Origin: Vibrio superstes
GTDB taxonomy: Bacteria > Pseudomonadota > Gammaproteobacteria > Enterobacterales > Vibrionaceae
Assembly (NCBI RefSeq): GCF_003569005.1
Contig: NZ_BCUR01000004.1
Span: forward strand, 1,018,003 to 1,082,002
DNA: 64,000 bases
Direction of reading: 5' to 3'
The notes under the pieces were generated by a model. It did no database searches. It saw only the letters and a program-made list of their open reading frames with translations, and had not been told where the DNA came from. Each line of letters starts with the position of its first letter. The stretch's first letter is position 1. The position numbers and the translations under genes are program-made. Positions 61,533 to 64,000 of this stretch are shown in pieces.

Positions 61533-64000
61533 ATGGTTCAGATTGTCATTGATGGAAAGTATCGAGTAGTAGAGCAGGGCATGACTCTGCTTGAGGCTGC
61601 CAATGTGTGTGGTGTGAAGATACCCTCACTGTGTGGTGCTAACAAAAGTGGCGAGAAGGTGCCGTGCGATTTATGTGTGGTAGAGGTTGAAAGTGGCGGA
61701 GTGCAGCGCTCTTGTGAGCTTGAGGTGTTCAATGGGCTGAACGTTGTCACTCAATCTGATCATCTGAGTGAACATCGTCGTCAAGCCCTGAACCGCATCA
61801 TGACCGACCACTATGCCGACTGCGAAGCGCCGTGTAAAACGGCTTGCCCTGCGGGTGTTGATATCCAATCTTACCTGTATCACATCGCACGAAATGATCA
61901 TCAAAAAGCCATCGAGGTGATCAAGCGTACCTTGCCAATGCCTCTCTCTATTGGGCGCGTTTGTCCTGCATTTTGTGAAACTGAGTGCCGCCGTGGTTTG
62001 GTGGATGACTCTATTGCGATCCGCCAATTGAAGCGTCATGCGGCTGACGCAGATCTAGAGGCTCAAGAAGCCTATATTCCGCCAAAGAAAGACGATAAGA
62101 ACAAGCGTATTGCCGTTGTGGGCAGTGGGCCTGGCGGTTTGACGGCAGGATATTATCTATCCAATGAAGGCTATGATGTTACGGTATTTGAGTCTATGCC
62201 TCATGCGGGTGGCTGGCTGCGTTACGGTATCCCTGAGTATCGACTGCCTAAAGCTATCCTAGACAAAGAAATTGAATTGATGTGCCGTAATGGCATGTCG
62301 GTAGAGTGCGGCAAGAAGCTTGGTGAAGACTTTACTCTTTCCTCATTGAGCGAGGAATACGATGCGGTCTGCCTTGCGGTGGGCGCATCTAAAGCGGTTG
62401 AGATGCACTATGCAGGCAGTGAGCTGGCTGGCTGTTACCTAGGTGTCGACTACCTAAAAGACTATGTTACCGAGCAAAACTACACCACCGGCAAAAAGGT
62501 TGCCGTCATTGGTGGCGGTAACACGGCTATTGATTGTGCCAGAACCGCTGTACGTGATGGTGCTGACACGACCTTGATCTATCGCCGTACTCGAGCTGAA
62601 ATGCCCGCGGAAGACTACGAGATAGAAGAAGCAGAACACGAAGGGGTGAAGTTTCACTTCCTCACCAACCCAGCAGAAAACATTGCGGATGAAGAGGGTC
62701 GAGTGACTGCTATCCGCCTTGAAAAAATGGAGTTGGGCCCAGCCGATGCTTCGGGCCGTCGCAGTCCAAAGGCGACAGGCGAGTTCTTTACTGAAGAATT
62801 TGATACGGTAATTGCGGCGGTTTCACAAAAGCCAGATTTAAGCTTTATGGACGATGAGCAACTAGAGATTCCACTCACTCGCTGGAACACCGCTGATGTG
62901 AATCCAGCGACCATGCATACGGGGACAGGAAACATCTTCAGCATTGGCGACTTTCGCCGTGGCCCTGCCACAGCGGTAGAGGCTGTGGCCGATGGCCGCA
63001 TTGTTGCAAAGGCCATAGACCGCTTCTTTGAAGGGGACATGGATAGCATTCCTGCGGTGCCATTTAATTCTCGTAAAGGCAAAACCGTTAAACAGGTTGA
63101 TCCTCTTCACTTCCAAAACATTCAGAAAGTCGCTCGCAGCATTATGCCTGAGCTGACTAGCGCTCAGCGCGAACAGAGTTTCTCTGAGGTAGAGCTGGGC
63201 TTTGATAATGCTGAGGCGATGGCGGAAGCTGCTCGCTGTCTGGAGTGCGGCTGTCAGGCAAACACTGACTGTGACCTTCGTGACTACTCCACTGAATATG
63301 GAGCAGAGCAGTCCTATAAAGGCATCGCAGAGATTAAGTCTGATGCTGACTGGCAAGCAGTGCGCAGTAGTGATACTCGCAGTAAATTCTGTGTTGATAA
63401 TAGCTCTGAGTTTATCGTGTTTGATGCCAACCGCTGTATTAGTTGTGGGCAGTGTGTGCAGGCGTGTCGGGAACAGTCTGTGCATGGCGTGCTTAGCTTT
63501 ATGACCAATCAAGATGGTCGCCCAGCGGCGCGCCCTGAGTGCCGTCCAAACTTCGGCCCAAATCAAACCCTGATGGGAGACTCTGCCTGCGTTCAATGTG
63601 GCGCTTGTATTCAGGTGTGCCCAACGGGCGCAATGATGGATGGTCGTGACCGAGCGCAAGGTCGTATTGAAAATCTTAAGGTAGTGGATACCATCTGTAC
63701 CTATTGCGGCGTAGGCTGTAAGGTCAGTATGCATGTGGATGAAGAGGCTAATGCCATTCGTTATGTTAAGGGTGGCGACTCACCCGTCAACGAAGGCATG
63801 CTTTGTGTGAAAGGCCGCTTTGGATTTGACTTTGTTGGCAGTGATGCACGCTTAACCACGCCACTGATTCGCAAGGATGGTTGGTTGCAGCCTGCATCAT
63901 GGGAAGAGGCCATTGAACTGGTTGCGAGTAAGTTTGGCTCTATTAAGCAGACCTTTGGTGGCAATGCGTTAGCGGGTTTCTCTTCGGCAAAAACCACCAA
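61533..64000 (+). CDS. Fused formate-dehydrogenase-type protein: Fer2 + GltD-like flavoprotein + ferredoxin clusters + molybdopterin domain (partial, runs off window)
   Basis: The frame is open for 822 codons from ATG 61533 (AGGAG upstream) to the window edge without a stop. Order of domains: NuoG-like 2Fe-2S domain (residues 1-80; Cys34, 45, 48, 61); GltD/Fer4_20 domain with two 4Fe-4S cysteine sets (about 95-165, ADCEAPCKTACPAGVD and RVCPAFCETECRRG); FAD site VGSGPGGLTAG (about 196) and NAD(P)H site GGGNTAIDCA (about 327); a CLECGC motif (about 570) and two ferredoxin clusters (CISCGQCVQAC and CVQCGACIQVCP, about 634 and 687); then the 4Fe-4S/molybdopterin start CTYCGVGC (about 722) of the FdhF/FdsA type. 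It should couple formate oxidation to a pyridine nucleotide within one polypeptide. The catalytic Cys or Sec region lies beyond the window. Confidence 0.85.
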   Translation, partial: MVQIVIDGKYRVVEQGMTLLEAANVCGVKIPSLCGANKSGEKVPCDLCVVEVESGGVQRSCELEVFNGLNVVTQSDHLSEHRRQALNRIMTDHYADCEAPCKTACPAGVDIQSYLYHIARNDHQKAIEVIKRTLPMPLSIGRVCPAFCETECRRGLVDDSIAIRQLKRHAADADLEAQEAYIPPKKDDKNKRIAVVGSGPGGLTAGYYLSNEGYDVTVFESMPHAGGWLRYGIPEYRLPKAILDKEIELMCRNGMSVECGKKLGEDFTLSSLSEEYDAVCLAVGASKAVEMHYAGSELAGCYLGVDYLKDYVTEQNYTTGKKVAVIGGGNTAIDCARTAVRDGADTTLIYRRTRAEMPAEDYEIEEAEHEGVKFHFLTNPAENIADEEGRVTAIRLEKMELGPADASGRRSPKATGEFFTEEFDTVIAAVSQKPDLSFMDDEQLEIPLTRWNTADVNPATMHTGTGNIFSIGDFRRGPATAVEAVADGRIVAKAIDRFFEGDMDSIPAVPFNSRKGKTVKQVDPLHFQNIQKVARSIMPELTSAQREQSFSEVELGFDNAEAMAEAARCLECGCQANTDCDLRDYSTEYGAEQSYKGIAEIKSDADWQAVRSSDTRSKFCVDNSSEFIVFDANRCISCGQCVQACREQSVHGVLSFMTNQDGRPAARPECRPNFGPNQTLMGDSACVQCGACIQVCPTGAMMDGRDRAQGRIENLKVVDTICTYCGVGCKVSMHVDEEANAIRYVKGGDSPVNEGMLCVKGRFGFDFVGSDARLTTPLIRKDGWLQPASWEEAIELVASKFGSIKQTFGGNALAGFSSAKTT

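Noticed and set aside
61671..64000. Several long open frames on the minus strand (for example 62862-63734 and 62654-63082)
   Set aside because: They lie entirely opposite the open plus-strand frame of the FDH fusion, which carries clear cofactor motifs throughout. They are shadows of it.
1..64000. tRNA or rRNA genes, prophage, integron or intact insertion sequences
   Set aside because: I looked for conserved tRNA arms, integrase or transposase motifs and terminal repeats with transposase genes and saw none.

Overview
The window looks like a chromosomal segment of a marine Vibrio or close relative (Vibrionaceae). The evidence is moderate GC, Vibrio/Enterobacterales-like versions of UgpBAEC/UgpQ, MetE, YjeH, TorCA, PBP1B, CidAB and Zur, a general porin, and gammaproteobacterial Fur, Pho and Met boxes. 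No rRNA, tRNA, CRISPR array, prophage or intact insertion sequence was seen. The genus is an inference from gene content.

Layout. 1-3.4 kb: end of a HupE/UreJ-like membrane protein, gene debris, an alpha/beta hydrolase, and a TetR regulator with a DAPG/phloretin-hydrolase-like enzyme behind two strong palindromic operators. 3.4-8 kb: a dispersed palindromic-ended repeat, a small membrane protein, and a beta-glucan locus in which two related LacI regulators flank a lipoprotein GH16 enzyme whose domain order is circularly permuted. A cytoplasmic GH3 beta-glucosidase lies at 14.2-16.4 kb. 8-19.4 kb: EF-G paralogue, Zur, two GST-like proteins, a signal-peptide M19 dipeptidase homologue that lacks one metal-ligand histidine, and an ABC-F ATPase. 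19.8-30 kb: TorC-TorA, an isochorismatase-like hydrolase, VOC protein/LysR/MFS, a serine-hydrolase remnant at the edge of a second repeat copy, and PBP1B. 30-38.7 kb: a BCCT transporter with a long His-rich cytoplasmic tail, YdjM-like protein, LysR-CidAB, a third repeat copy abutting a frameshifted AraC remnant, porin, and YjeH.

39.4-46.6 kb is a glycerol-phosphate/glycerophosphodiester module: ugpBAEC plus a HAD phosphatase on the minus strand, and ugpQ plus a GlpR-like DeoR regulator on the plus strand. Oppositely oriented Pho-box-like sites and TGTTCA half-sites lie between the two units. 46.7-53.3 kb: a Fur box between a six-cysteine small protein and a MATE exporter, followed by a Dpp/Nik-type importer whose two permeases are fused in one polypeptide. 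53.3-55.2 kb is a non-coding array of 214-bp tandem units, each with paired stem-loops, and the repeat unit includes the last codons and stop of the fused permease. 55.3-58.9 kb: a LacI regulator diverging from a ManD/RspA-type dehydratase and a Gfo/Idh/MocA dehydrogenase, with large palindromic operators. 58.9-61.4 kb: metE with MetR and MetJ sites. From 61.5 kb to the window edge runs an open frame joining a 2Fe-2S domain, a GltD-like flavoprotein, ferredoxin clusters and the start of a formate-dehydrogenase-type molybdoprotein.

The observations most worth following up are the permuted GH16 enzyme with its twin regulators, the multidomain FDH fusion, the repeat array that has captured a gene end, the Fur-box region next to the fused-permease importer, and the repeat copies at the edges of gene remnants.
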